Origin: Halobacillus sp. Marseille-P3879
GTDB taxonomy: Bacteria > Bacillota > Bacilli > Bacillales > Halobacillaceae
Direction: 5' to 3'
NCBI RefSeq assembly: GCF_900240285.1
Contig: NZ_OESS01000001.1
Coordinates: 124,001-188,000, forward strand
Length of the DNA: 64,000 bases
This document shows, piece after piece, positions 27,250 through 35,116 of this stretch. Position 1 is the stretch's first letter. The number at the start of each line of letters is the position of its first letter. A program made the position numbers and the translations under genes. Under the pieces are notes generated by a model. That model worked only from the letters and a program-made list of their open reading frames with translations. It had not been told where the DNA came from and did no database searches.

Positions 27250-27564
27250 CTATGGATTAACGGTCTGCATGTAGTGATCATCTTTCTTCACGGGAAAACC
27301 CTGAGCCTCCAGCTGCCTCCAGAAATAACGGTCAAGCGCATAAGGTCCTTTCTGTTTTAATTCATAGATTCGATGGACGGGAAGGTGAACGTCATAGGAA
27401 GTTCCGCTCGCTTCGATAATAAAACGATCCTCTTCTACTTTAAATTCGTAGTCTTCCTCATACTCTTCCAGTACGCTTTGAATCGTTTTCTTAAAGTGAC
27501 GGGTCAGCCGCTCCGTCGTTCCCTGTTTGGCAATGTAGCCTCTTGCCATTCCGTTTGCATTCAT
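27250..27564 (-). CDS. Unknown 104-residue protein under a SAM-I riboswitch
   Basis: The protein is small, soluble and charged, with an acidic central stretch (EEYEEDYEFKVEEDRFIIEA) and a basic N-terminus; no family is recognised. The ATG at 27564 is chosen because AAAGGAGAGAGG ends 6 nt before it; the longer frame up to 27753 would run through the riboswitch and is rejected. The leader upstream is a complete SAM-I aptamer plus terminator, so expression should rise when S-adenosylmethionine is low. That ties the protein to methionine, cysteine or SAM metabolism by regulation, not by sequence. It could be a regulator or chaperone of a sulfur-assimilation enzyme; this is speculation. Confidence 0.75.
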   Translation of the reverse strand: MNANGMARGYIAKQGTTERLTRHFKKTIQSVLEEYEEDYEFKVEEDRFIIEASGTSYDVHLPVHRIYELKQKGPYALDRYFWRQLEAQGFPVKKDDHYMQTVNP

Positions 27565-27610
27565 AATCCTCTCTCCTTTCGTTTCAATATACACGTAAAG
27601 AGGGGGAGAC

Positions 27611-27770
27611 AAAAAAATCCCCACTTCCAATGAATGAAAGTGGGGATGCCCGACTATTGCATTCATTAGTCCAAAGCGTTGCGCTAGGGCTGGTTGGGGC
27701 ACCTTGCATGAGGCAGGTTGCCGTGGAGTCGCTGAGCCAGTTCTCTCGTCCACTCTTTATAAATGTATAT
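27611..27770 (-). promoter_or_regulatory. SAM-I riboswitch (S box) with transcription terminator
   Basis: Read on the minus strand, the order of elements matches the SAM-I class. P1: CATTTAT (27765-27759) pairs with ATGAATG (27666-27660). P2: GTGGA pairs with TCCAC and GAG with CTC around a kink-turn. The core is CGGCAACC, P3 closes before AAGGTGC, and a CCAG after it can form the pseudoknot with CTGG in the P2 loop; P4 is AGCG-CAA-CGCT. Downstream, ATCCCCACTT (27627-27618 region) and AAGTGGGGAT form a terminator with seven T, and its loop contains CATTCATT, complementary to the P1 3' strand, giving the alternative antiterminator. Logic: SAM bound, transcription stops. Confidence 0.92.
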
Positions 27771-27927
27771 TGTTACAACTATTGTATTTCGGCTGCTTCC
27801 TCTTGTCAAATGAAGCTCGGTTTGAGCGTGCATCAGGAACCAGGAGCGACACTTTCTCCTGAAGACGACTTTGAATAGAAATAACGCTTCGCAAAAATAA
27901 AAAAATTTTCACAGGAACGACACCATT

Positions 27928-27968
27928 CCCTGCGCTCATTTCGATTATAGAAATGCAGGGGTTTTTTT
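27928..27968 (+). terminator. Leader hairpin with T run upstream of the DnaD-like gene
   Basis: CCCTGC-GCT-CATTTC pairs with GAAATG-CAGGG across GATTATA and runs into seven T only 31 nt before the start codon of the downstream gene. It could attenuate the replication cassette or end an upstream transcript. A diverged version of the same leader precedes the decayed copy at 34228. Confidence 0.6.
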
Positions 27969-27998
27969 ATGCCCTGAATAAAAGGGGGAAAAATGAAA

Positions 27999-28739
27999 AT
28001 GAATTATTTAAAAGAGTTAAACGCTTTTCATGATCAAGTGGATATGGATTCACTGTCGCCATCTGCCGCCTTACTTTGGTTTACCTTAATGCAGCTTAAC
28101 AACAAGACAGGCTGGAAGAAAGAATTTGCGCTCCCGGCTTCGGTCATTTTAGGGAAGTCCAATTTGCCGGAGACGTCTTTTAAACGTGCTCGTAAGGAAT
28201 TGAAGGAGAAGGGATACATCAAGTATACGTCCCTTGGCCGGAACAAGGCGCCGGTTTACGAGATGATTTCAAGAGTGATTGAACCTCAAGTGAACGAGGA
28301 AGCGGTCCCCCATGTGGACGTACAGACGGACCATTTCGTGGATGAACCAACGGTCCCATTATTTAAAAGAAATGAAATGAAAAGAAAAGAGACAGATGAT
28401 GAAGGCGCGAGCCCTTCCAACCCTCATGAATTCTACCAGCGAAATATCGGCATTTTGAGTCCTTTCATTGCGGAGCGGATTACGCATTGGTGTGAGGAGA
28501 TGTCGGATGAACTTGTAATCGAATCAATGCAGCGGGCACTGCAGCACAATAAACGTTTTTTTCAGTATTGTGAAGCGATCTTAAACCGCTGGCAGTCGCT
28601 TGGGGTGAAATCGCTGCAGGAGGCGCGTTTCGATAAGCTGGAGGGCCGGTCGAGAGTGAGACATAAGGCGGTCACGGGGCAGTCGAAGGAAGAGTTTAAT
28701 GATATTTTTGAAGAGTTGCGAAGGGAGCGTAACGTATGA
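27999..28739 (+). CDS. DnaD-domain replication organiser (phage type)
   Basis: This 246-residue protein has an N-terminal winged-helix region (about 15-90, SFKRARKELKEKGYIKY) and a C-terminal DnaD-like helical domain (about 140-215, FYQRNIGILSPFIAERI to FFQYCEAILNRW). It is the layout of phage origin-binding proteins such as SPP1 gp38 and of plasmid DnaD-like initiators. The ATG at 27999 fits AAGGGGGAA better than 27993 and aligns with the start of the degenerate copy at 34228. The stop overlaps the next gene by 4 nt (ATGA). It probably binds an origin, perhaps within or near this gene, and recruits the helicase pair encoded downstream. Confidence 0.8.
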   Translation: MNYLKELNAFHDQVDMDSLSPSAALLWFTLMQLNNKTGWKKEFALPASVILGKSNLPETSFKRARKELKEKGYIKYTSLGRNKAPVYEMISRVIEPQVNEEAVPHVDVQTDHFVDEPTVPLFKRNEMKRKETDDEGASPSNPHEFYQRNIGILSPFIAERITHWCEEMSDELVIESMQRALQHNKRFFQYCEAILNRWQSLGVKSLQEARFDKLEGRSRVRHKAVTGQSKEEFNDIFEELRRERNV

Positions 28740-29062
28740 ATTATGATCAAGCCGTTGAAGTGTTGCAGATGATCCGTGAGTTGTATCCGGGCAAGTTTGA
28801 GGTGTCGAAGACGAAGGCCGCGGTTATGATTCCACAGCTTGAGAAGATGGAGTTTGAACCTGTGAAGAAGAAGCTGTCTGAGTATGCAGGACAGTATCCG
28901 TTTCCACCCACCCTTGCTGATATTGCGGTGTATCCACCGATTAAGAACCCCTATTTAGAAAAAATGAAAAAATGGGATCAAGAGGCAGAAGAGGTCAGCG
29001 ACGAAACGAAGCAGCTCCTTCAGGAGAAATTAGATGAATTGATAAGGAAGGTGTCCAAATGA
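28736..29062 (+). CDS. Phage-type helicase loader, gp39-like
   Basis: This 108-residue protein resembles loaders and inhibitors of phage G40P-type helicases: an N-terminal helix pair with EVLQMIRELYPGKFEVSKTK, a central YPFPPTLADIAVYPP proline-rich segment and a charged helical tail. In SPP1 the loader gp39 binds the helicase and hands it to gp38-bound DNA. The gene overlaps the preceding one by 4 nt and the helicase gene by 4 nt, so the three are made together. Short length and gene order are the main evidence; sequence similarity alone is modest. Confidence 0.68.
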   Translation: MNYDQAVEVLQMIRELYPGKFEVSKTKAAVMIPQLEKMEFEPVKKKLSEYAGQYPFPPTLADIAVYPPIKNPYLEKMKKWDQEAEEVSDETKQLLQEKLDELIRKVSK

Positions 29063-30315
29063 TTAAGAATCCAGCCGCTGAACAGTCTGTAATCGGCACT
29101 ATTTTGCTTGAAGGATCGCTTATGAAGGATGTTACCCTCCTGCCTGAGCATTTTGCGGAGAAGAGGCACGCACTCATTCTTACCGCCATGAAGAACATTC
29201 ATGAGGCAGATGAGCCGATTAACCTGGTCACCGTCACTACCGAACTAAAGGATAATATAAAAGCCGTTGGAGGGGTCAGCTATTTAAGTGACCTGGCCGG
29301 CTCCATTCCCACAACCTCTACCCTCAAACACCACCAGCGCCTCGTTCTCGATGCCTACCGCCACCGTAAAACGAAAGAAGCAGCCATCCACTATGCGAAA
29401 AGTCCCAGCGATCAGGCATTTGATGCACTCGTCCGGCATGTGGAAACATTCAGCGGCATGGGAGTGAAAACCGAGGAGCCGACGAAGTATGAGACTCTTG
29501 TGGAAATCGCCCGTGATGTTGCTTTCCCGCCTGAAGATGGAATGACTGGGTTTGCAACCGGGTACGCCGAACTCGATCACATGACCGGAGGCACCCAGCG
29601 CGGCGATTTGATCATACTCGCAGGACGGCCTTCTATGGGCAAAACGGCTTTTGCCTTAAACCTGGCAGCCCATCATTGTAAGAAGGGAGGGAGTGTCCAG
29701 TTGTTCAGCCTTGAAATGGGAACCAAACCACTGCTTCAGCGCTTCATCTCCGCTGAAGCTACAGTGGATGGGCAAAAATGGCGATCGTTTAAATTTTCCG
29801 ATGCGGACTGTCGTCAGGTGATGGATGCCATCGGTGAAATCGCCCGCTGGCCGCTTGACATTCATCAAACCGAACGAACCATCGGAGACATCCGTTCTAA
29901 AGTGAGGGAAGTTGTGCAAAAGGATGAAAACGGAAACCACATGATTATCATTGATTATTTGCAGCTCATGAGCACTGCAGGACGTTACGAGCGCCGTGAC
30001 CTTGAAATCGGTGCTATGACCCGGGAGTTGAAGCTGCTGGCAGTGGAGCTTAACGTGCCGATCATCCTGTTGTCTCAGCTCTCCCGCGGTGTCGAGCAGC
30101 GTAAAGACAGACGCCCACTCATGTCTGATCTGCGTGAATCTGGAAATATCGAGCAGGATGCAGATATGATTGGCTTTTTGTATCGCGATGATTATTACGA
30201 CTGGCATAAGGATGAGGGAGAGGTAGAATTAATCCTGAGCAAACAGCGAAATGGCCCTGTCGGGAATGTGAAGATGAAGTTTAGAAAGGAATTTGGTCAG
30301 TTTGTGGAATTATAG
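29059..30315 (+). CDS. DnaB-type replicative helicase (phage-like)
   Basis: This 418-residue helicase has a DnaB N-terminal domain (about 1-105, NPAAEQSVIGTILLE) and a RecA-type motor with Walker A GRPSMGKTA (about 193-201), LFSLEMG, Walker B MIIIDYLQLM and the SDLRESGNIEQDAD motif. It is shorter than the chromosomal DnaB/DnaC (~450), as in phage G40P. GGAAGGTG precedes the ATG. It is the last gene of a gp38-gp39-gp40-like trio and is followed by a bidirectional terminator. A chromosomal replicative helicase must exist elsewhere, so this is an extra copy. Confidence 0.88.
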   Translation: MIKNPAAEQSVIGTILLEGSLMKDVTLLPEHFAEKRHALILTAMKNIHEADEPINLVTVTTELKDNIKAVGGVSYLSDLAGSIPTTSTLKHHQRLVLDAYRHRKTKEAAIHYAKSPSDQAFDALVRHVETFSGMGVKTEEPTKYETLVEIARDVAFPPEDGMTGFATGYAELDHMTGGTQRGDLIILAGRPSMGKTAFALNLAAHHCKKGGSVQLFSLEMGTKPLLQRFISAEATVDGQKWRSFKFSDADCRQVMDAIGEIARWPLDIHQTERTIGDIRSKVREVVQKDENGNHMIIIDYLQLMSTAGRYERRDLEIGAMTRELKLLAVELNVPIILLSQLSRGVEQRKDRRPLMSDLRESGNIEQDADMIGFLYRDDYYDWHKDEGEVELILSKQRNGPVGNVKMKFRKEFGQFVEL

Positions 30316-30370
30316 TTAATAGAACACGGGGTAATTCCGCTCCCTTCAATAATAAACTGACCTTGAAAGG

Positions 30371-30410
30371 AAAAGTCCAGCTCTCTTCTAGAAAGCTGGA
30401 CTTTTTTCTT
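30371..30410. terminator. Bidirectional terminator between helicase and gntP
   Basis: AAAAGTCCAGCT (30371-30382) and AGCTGGACTTTT (30394-30405) form a perfect 12-bp stem flanked by A and T runs, and it touches the stop codon of the minus-strand permease gene. Confidence 0.9.
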
Positions 30411-31767
30411 ATACGAAAATATACCAGAGCACGGATGTCACTGCGATAGCGACAATCCCCTGCAGCAGCGTTCCCATGGTCTGCGCTTTATACGCCTGCG
30501 TAATCGACATGCCGCTGAACTCCTTAACGACCCAGAAATAGCTGTCGTTGACGTGAGAGACGACCATCGCTCCGGCTCCTACGGACATAACGACGAGCGC
30601 GAGCGGAAGAGCTCCTTCTATGCCGACCTGCGGCAGAAGTGGTGCAACGAGCGTTGATGTAATAACAATGGCCGCGGTGGATGAACCTTGTGCGCTTTTT
30701 AACGCGGCGGCGACGATAAACGGGATAAAGATAAACAGCGCTCCTGCGGCGGCATCATTTTGGGCGATGCCTTCAATAATATCAGCGATGTCTGTTGAAC
30801 TGATCACGGAACCAAACGCGCCGCCGGCTCCAGTGATAAGCAGAATCGGAGCGGCTTCTTTTAAGCTGATGCCGATCCAGTCGTTCATCGTTTCCTTATC
30901 GAACTTCGGCAGCAGCGTGAAGGCGCACAGTACTCCCACAAGCAGGGCTGTAACCGGCGAGCCCAGGAACAGGAAGAAGCTGAATACGGCGCCGGACCAG
31001 CCGGCAAAGGTGATAATAGAATTAAAGCTGATTAATAGAATAGGGACGAGAATCGGCGCAAACGATTTAAACGCAGACGGCATTTTGCCGAATGAGCGAA
31101 CGACTTCATCATACGAGTAAGCGGAGTCGTCTTCTCTCTCTTCCACGTGAATCTTTGTGCCTGCTTTCACCGCCCAGATGTACCCGGTAATAATCGTCGG
31201 AATGGCGACGATGACACCAATTAGAATTATGGTGCCTAAGTAATTCTCGGCTCCGATGTTTCCCGCGGCGGCAATCGGCCCCGGCGTCGGCGGAACGAGC
31301 GTGTGAGTTGCAAACAGGCCGGTGGATAATGCGATCGCCATAGAGGCTACGGTAACTTTTGTTTTGTTCGCAAGCGCTTTCTTTAAGGACGATAGAATGA
31401 CGTACCCCGAGTCACAGAAGACGGGGATACTGACAATGCTTCCAATTGCACTCATCGCCAGCTGCGGGCGTTTTTCCCCGACCAGCCGCAGGACTACTTC
31501 CGCCATTCTCAGTGCGGCTCCTGATTTTTCTAAAATGACACCGATGATCGTTCCGAACACAATGACGAGACCGATGCTTCCCATTAACCCGCCAAATCCG
31601 TCATTGACCGTGGTTACGACGTCTTCTAAAGGCATCCCGCTCAGGATTCCGATCGCAAATGCGGCGATCAGCAGGGAAAGAAACGGGTGCAGATTAAACT
31701 TCGCCGTGGCAAAAATAACGAATAATACGCCGGCGATAATAACTAGTATAAGTCCAATTCCACTCAT
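30409..31767 (-). CDS. gntP: GntP-family permease, probable glycerate transporter
   Basis: This is a 452-residue proton symporter with about 12 helices. Family hallmarks include FCDSGYVIL, THTLVPPTPGP and AAALKSAQGSSTAA. GntP members carry gluconate, glycerate or related hydroxy acids. The gene follows a glycerate kinase gene by 14 nt on the same strand, and a CdaR-type regulator precedes that, so D-glycerate is the best guess for the substrate. AAAGGAGGAA precedes the ATG. The operon ends at the terminator at 30371. Confidence 0.88.
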   Translation of the reverse strand: MSGIGLILVIIAGVLFVIFATAKFNLHPFLSLLIAAFAIGILSGMPLEDVVTTVNDGFGGLMGSIGLVIVFGTIIGVILEKSGAALRMAEVVLRLVGEKRPQLAMSAIGSIVSIPVFCDSGYVILSSLKKALANKTKVTVASMAIALSTGLFATHTLVPPTPGPIAAAGNIGAENYLGTIILIGVIVAIPTIITGYIWAVKAGTKIHVEEREDDSAYSYDEVVRSFGKMPSAFKSFAPILVPILLISFNSIITFAGWSGAVFSFFLFLGSPVTALLVGVLCAFTLLPKFDKETMNDWIGISLKEAAPILLITGAGGAFGSVISSTDIADIIEGIAQNDAAAGALFIFIPFIVAAALKSAQGSSTAAIVITSTLVAPLLPQVGIEGALPLALVVMSVGAGAMVVSHVNDSYFWVVKEFSGMSITQAYKAQTMGTLLQGIVAIAVTSVLWYIFV

Positions 31768-31781
31768 GAACAGTTCCTCCT

Positions 31782-32900
31782 TTATGTGATCATCAGACGG
31801 GCAATCTGCCGCGCTGTCTGATAAAGATTATGCTCAGCATGCTCAATGCATTCATCCAGCGAAGACGGCCGCTGTACGATAGAGAAACAGCCTGTAAACA
31901 ACTCGTTCAGCTGATCTAAGTCCTCGCCGAGACTGCCGGATAAAAGAATGACGGGCTTCGCGTGCAGACGGGCCAGTTCAGCCACGTAGCCCGGGGCTTT
32001 TCCGTAGATGGTCTGCTCATCGCTCTGGCCTTCTCCCGTAATGACGAGGTCGGCCTGTTGAATAGCATCTTCTAAATCCACCGCTTCGGCGACAAGCTTG
32101 GCTCCTGACTGCAGCTCTGCGCCAATGGCCAGGAAGGCAAACCCTAAGCCGCCGGCCGCTCCGGCTCCCGGTACATCGGCTAATTCTTTGTTCAATTCTT
32201 TTTCAACCAATTGACCGTATGTTTTAAGTGCCTGATCATACTCACGTACCTGCTGCTTTGAGGCTCCTTTTTGCGGGCCGTAGACGTGACTTGCGCCGCG
32301 TAGACCCGTCAGCGGATTATCCACGTCACAGGCGATACGGATCGTCGCTTCCGCAAGCCGGGTGTCGAGCCCTGAGAAATCGACCTTTTGAACGGTAAAA
32401 AGATCTTTCCCGAACATGCCGGCTTCCTTCCCGTCAGCTGTTAAAGCCTTCATGCCGAGCGCCTGCAGCATGCCGAGGCCGCCATCGTTGGTGGAGCTGC
32501 CTCCGATCGCAATGATCAAGTCGCGCTCACCCCGGTCTAAAGCATGACGTATCGCTTCACCGATCCCGTAAGTCGTTGTCCGGTCAGGATTTTGTTTTTC
32601 CTGCGGAACGAGGGGAAGCCCGGCAATATTTGCTCCTTCAATGACGGCGCGGTGGTCACTGAGACTGATATACCAGCTTTCTGAAGGCTCTCCAAGCGGT
32701 CCGGTGCACGAGAGTGAAACCTTTTCGTGCTTAGTGGCCTGCGTCAGCGCCTCAAGCGTTCCTTCTCCGCCGTCGGCCATCGGCTTCATCACAGGCGTAA
32801 CCTCAGGGTCTGCCGCTTGAAAGGCTTTCCCCATAATTGTAGAAACTTCAATTGAAGACAGACTTCCCTTAAATGAATCAGGGGCACATACAACGTTCAT
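31782..32900 (-). CDS. glxK: Glycerate kinase (GlxK/GarK family)
   Basis: This is a 372-residue enzyme that phosphorylates glycerate for entry into lower glycolysis. Visible signatures are APDSFKGSLSS at the start, PMADGGEGT, IAIGGSSTNDGGLGM and ITGEGQSDEQT. The ATG at 32900 gives a normal N-terminus and has GGAGGG 7 nt upstream; the TTG at 32918 overlaps that site. It is co-transcribed with gntP and lies downstream of cdaR, separated from it by a terminator. Glycerate could come from outside or from hydrolysis of glucosyl- or mannosylglycerate. Confidence 0.92.
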   Translation of the reverse strand: MNVVCAPDSFKGSLSSIEVSTIMGKAFQAADPEVTPVMKPMADGGEGTLEALTQATKHEKVSLSCTGPLGEPSESWYISLSDHRAVIEGANIAGLPLVPQEKQNPDRTTTYGIGEAIRHALDRGERDLIIAIGGSSTNDGGLGMLQALGMKALTADGKEAGMFGKDLFTVQKVDFSGLDTRLAEATIRIACDVDNPLTGLRGASHVYGPQKGASKQQVREYDQALKTYGQLVEKELNKELADVPGAGAAGGLGFAFLAIGAELQSGAKLVAEAVDLEDAIQQADLVITGEGQSDEQTIYGKAPGYVAELARLHAKPVILLSGSLGEDLDQLNELFTGCFSIVQRPSSLDECIEHAEHNLYQTARQIARLMIT

Positions 32901-32959
32901 TATCCATCCCTCCAACAATTCGTCTTACCCCCATTTAATAGCAAAGAAAGGCACAAAAC

Positions 32960-33018
32960 AATTGATGAAAAAAACAAAAATGAAACCGTTTACTTGTGCA
33001 AATGCACAAATAAACGGC
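32960..33018 (-). terminator. Terminator of cdaR (long imperfect palindrome)
   Basis: On the minus strand CCGTTTA and TTGTGCA arms pair with TGCACAA and TAAACGG (32987-33016) and are followed by T-rich sequence. It lies just past the cdaR stop codon, which favours a terminator over an operator. Confidence 0.75.
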
Positions 33019-33019
33019 G

Positions 33020-34075
33020 TTAAAGTGACTCTTTTAATAATATCGTTTTTAAAATGATGGCATCTTTAAAGCGGCGGGGATCGAGCCCTGTTTTTTTGCT
33101 GAGCTGATCCAGCCGGTAGATGAGAGTGTTGCGGTGGATGTGCAAGTCATTGGCGGCGACGTTCATTTTCAGATTGTTATCAAAAAAGCAGTGCAGTGTC
33201 TCGACGTAGGAATCCTCCAGCTCGTTCAGCCGCAGGACATACTCCGTTGTGATTTCCTCATAAACCGCAGTATCAATATGGTTCATCAATCGTTCGGTTT
33301 TTAAAGAGGAGCTGTACACCACTTCTCCATGAACGCCGGCCAGTTCAATCGCTTCGCTGGCCTGTTGATAGGACTGACGCAGGCCATCCAGCGAATAGCC
33401 GGGTTCGCCGACTCCGGTCAGCACATCGGCTTCGCTTTCAATCGGCAGCGGCTGATCAGCAGGTAATGCTGCCACCACCGAATGATCTTCGTACGGGAGG
33501 ACAAATAGGGGGGCCAGATATTCCAGGGACGGACTTAATCTTTCTGCCAGTTCATAGGGGCTGCTTGCCTGGTAAACGACCACCTTCCACTGCTTGTGAA
33601 TCTCAACCTGAAGGGTATAAATGGCTTCGCGCTCCAGTTCCTGGGTATCGACCTCTGCCGGCTGCAGAAGCTTCTGCAGCCAGTGGTTCCACTGCCGCTC
33701 CTGGAAGAAGGCTTCCTTCTGCAGGCGCATTTGATCCAGTGTGATTTCCACCGACCCCTGTGTCATCCGGGCCGCCTGCATCACATCCTCCGGTTTTCCA
33801 GTCAACCCCACGACCCCCGCCAGCTCCCCGTGGTGAAAGATCGGCAGGTTCACTCCCGGCTTCACATTAGAAAAATCATCGGCGTTGCCGTTGGTAATGA
33901 TGTTCGGCTGCTGTGATTCGATCACAGCCTTCGCTCCGCCGTGAAGCTGATGGAGACGCACGGGATCGGTACTCGCCACAATTCTTCCGTGCGGATTCAT
34001 CAGGTTGATCGGAACGTCGATGTATTTGGATAAGCGGCGGATAATTTCCTGTCCGAGTTTTTCAGTAAGTTCCAT
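33020..34075 (-). CDS. cdaR: CdaR-family sugar diacid/glycerate regulator
   Basis: This 351-residue activator has an N-terminal sugar-diacid-recognition domain (about 3-130, GRIVASTDPVR and LPIFHHGELAGVVGL), a GGDEF-like middle and a PucR-type C-terminal HTH (LHIHRNTLIYRLDQL, near 318-333). CdaR proteins sense glycerate, glucarate or galactarate. GGAGGCG lies upstream of the ATG. It is encoded on the same strand as glxK and gntP and should activate them in response to glycerate. Confidence 0.87.
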   Translation of the reverse strand: MELTEKLGQEIIRRLSKYIDVPINLMNPHGRIVASTDPVRLHQLHGGAKAVIESQQPNIITNGNADDFSNVKPGVNLPIFHHGELAGVVGLTGKPEDVMQAARMTQGSVEITLDQMRLQKEAFFQERQWNHWLQKLLQPAEVDTQELEREAIYTLQVEIHKQWKVVVYQASSPYELAERLSPSLEYLAPLFVLPYEDHSVVAALPADQPLPIESEADVLTGVGEPGYSLDGLRQSYQQASEAIELAGVHGEVVYSSSLKTERLMNHIDTAVYEEITTEYVLRLNELEDSYVETLHCFFDNNLKMNVAANDLHIHRNTLIYRLDQLSKKTGLDPRRFKDAIILKTILLKESL

Positions 34076-34227
34076 GAGGGCGCCTCCTTTTTTGTTCTAT
34101 CTTAACAGAAACGTTTTGTACGCCACGAAAAAATTTATATAGGTATTCGACACCTCCCACTGTACCGCTTTCGATTAGAGAAGTGCAGAGGTCTGTTATG
34201 CCCTCAATTCAAAGGAGGAAAATAATT

Positions 34228-34535
34228 ATGAATGATTTAAAAAACTTAGCTCAAACTCATAGAACCTGCTTGTTAACGTTAGGAACAGCATTTTGGCTTA
34301 CACTGGAGCAGTCTCCCGACATGGAGCGGAAAAACTCTTCTAAAGTCCAGCTTGAGTGAGAGCTCACGTTTCTTTGTTGTGCAAAGAATAAACCATTTCC
34401 GAGAAGCGATGCAGGCATTGACTTTTTAAATGATTTCCAAATTGAAGGCTGGGAAGGAGGACGGGCTGAAGGTTGAGAAGGGGGTATTATTTAAAAGAAA
34501 AGAAAATAAAAGAAAGAGCAGGTAGTAACGACTCC
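34228..34535 (+). pseudogene. Decayed copy of the DnaD-like replication gene
   Basis: The start MNDLKNL with AAGGAGG upstream aligns with MNYLKEL of the intact gene at 27999; a later GGCTTACACTGGAGCAG block matches its TGGTTTACCTTAATGCAG, and TATTTAAAAGAAAAGAAAAT near 34487 matches the KRNEMKRKE-coding stretch. Between these blocks the frame is lost (first stop at about 34357) and large parts are missing. The leader hairpin sequence 34160-34205 is also shared, down to the GCCCT before the ribosome binding site. The remaining sequence up to the next operon (34536-34774) holds no recognisable gene. No loader or helicase copy follows. Confidence 0.65.
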
Positions 34536-34774
34536 TCAACTTTCAAATAAATGGTTGAAGCTGCTTCTGACAGACAAGCAAAATGACCTGGTCGGAAAGA
34601 ATGACGTCGAGGAAAACGTATGGGCAGTTGGTGGGGTGAAGTTGAGAGACGACAGGGCATCCTTCCTCCTTTTTTATTTTAAGATTAGTCATAAAATACT
34701 GTTATTTAGCAAATTTGGAAGATAATGTGTTAATTTTCAGAATAGTATGCTACCGTTTAACTAGAATTATTTTA

Positions 34775-34792
34775 CATTTTGAAGAATAGCTC
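34775..34792 (+). repeat. 18-bp inverted repeat, left arm
   Basis: CATTTTGAAGAATAGCTC is the exact reverse complement of the sequence at 35067-35084. The two arms bracket the small peptide gene; the left arm ends 3 nt before its ribosome binding site. Confidence 0.9.
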
Positions 34793-34806
34793 AAGAGGAG
34801 GATAAA

Positions 34807-35055
34807 ATGGTCGTTCTAAATAATATCCAGATTACGTTACTTGGGTGGTTTTACGCTTTAAAAAATCAGCTCGCAGAAAAACATCATGATGTCGTCGAGA
34901 ACAAATGGATCATTTGGGTTGTAGTGTTAATTGCTGTCATCGGGGGGATTGGCTACGCGTATTACTGTACAAGCAAAGGGTACAGTTTCTCCGGTCAGGT
35001 CAGGTGGAACTGGCCTAGAGTGTGGGATATTGGCATAGGCTGTAAACCGAATTAA
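34807..35055 (+). CDS. Membrane-anchored small peptide precursor (bacteriocin- or signal-like)
   Basis: This 82-residue protein has an amphipathic N-terminus (1-33), one strongly hydrophobic helix (34-53, ending in a Gly-Gly near 46-47) and a 29-residue C-terminal tail with Cys54 and Cys79 and several aromatics (YSFSGQVRWNWPRVWDIG). The tail would lie outside the membrane and could be closed by a disulfide. GAGGAGG precedes the ATG by 5 nt. It is the first gene of an operon with an ABC ATPase, a permease, a small membrane protein and an intramembrane metalloprotease that could release the tail. No known bacteriocin or pheromone family is recognised, so the role as peptide precursor is inferred from size, architecture and neighbours. 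Confidence 0.68.
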   Translation: MVVLNNIQITLLGWFYALKNQLAEKHHDVVENKWIIWVVVLIAVIGGIGYAYYCTSKGYSFSGQVRWNWPRVWDIGIGCKPN

Positions 35056-35066
35056 ATTAAACTAAA

Positions 35067-35084
35067 GAGCTATTCTTCAAAATG
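35067..35084 (+). repeat. 18-bp inverted repeat, right arm
   Basis: GAGCTATTCTTCAAAATG is perfectly complementary to the arm at 34775-34792. It lies 11 nt after the peptide stop codon and 32 nt before the ABC ATPase start. There is no T run, so it is not a simple terminator. Confidence 0.9.
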
Positions 35085-35116
35085 CAAATTGACTACTTTA
35101 CATTAGGATTGAATCT

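Noticed and set aside
27565-27753. N-terminal extension of the 104-residue protein
   Set aside because: The extension is read through the SAM-I aptamer and terminator; a strong ribosome binding site exists at the inner ATG.
27993-30315. Prophage
   Set aside because: Only the replication trio is phage-like; neighbours on both sides are metabolic genes and no integrase, lysis or structural gene is seen.
32987-33016. CdaR operator between cdaR and glxK
   Set aside because: The palindrome lies just after the cdaR stop codon and is followed by T-rich sequence on the minus strand, so a terminator explains it better.
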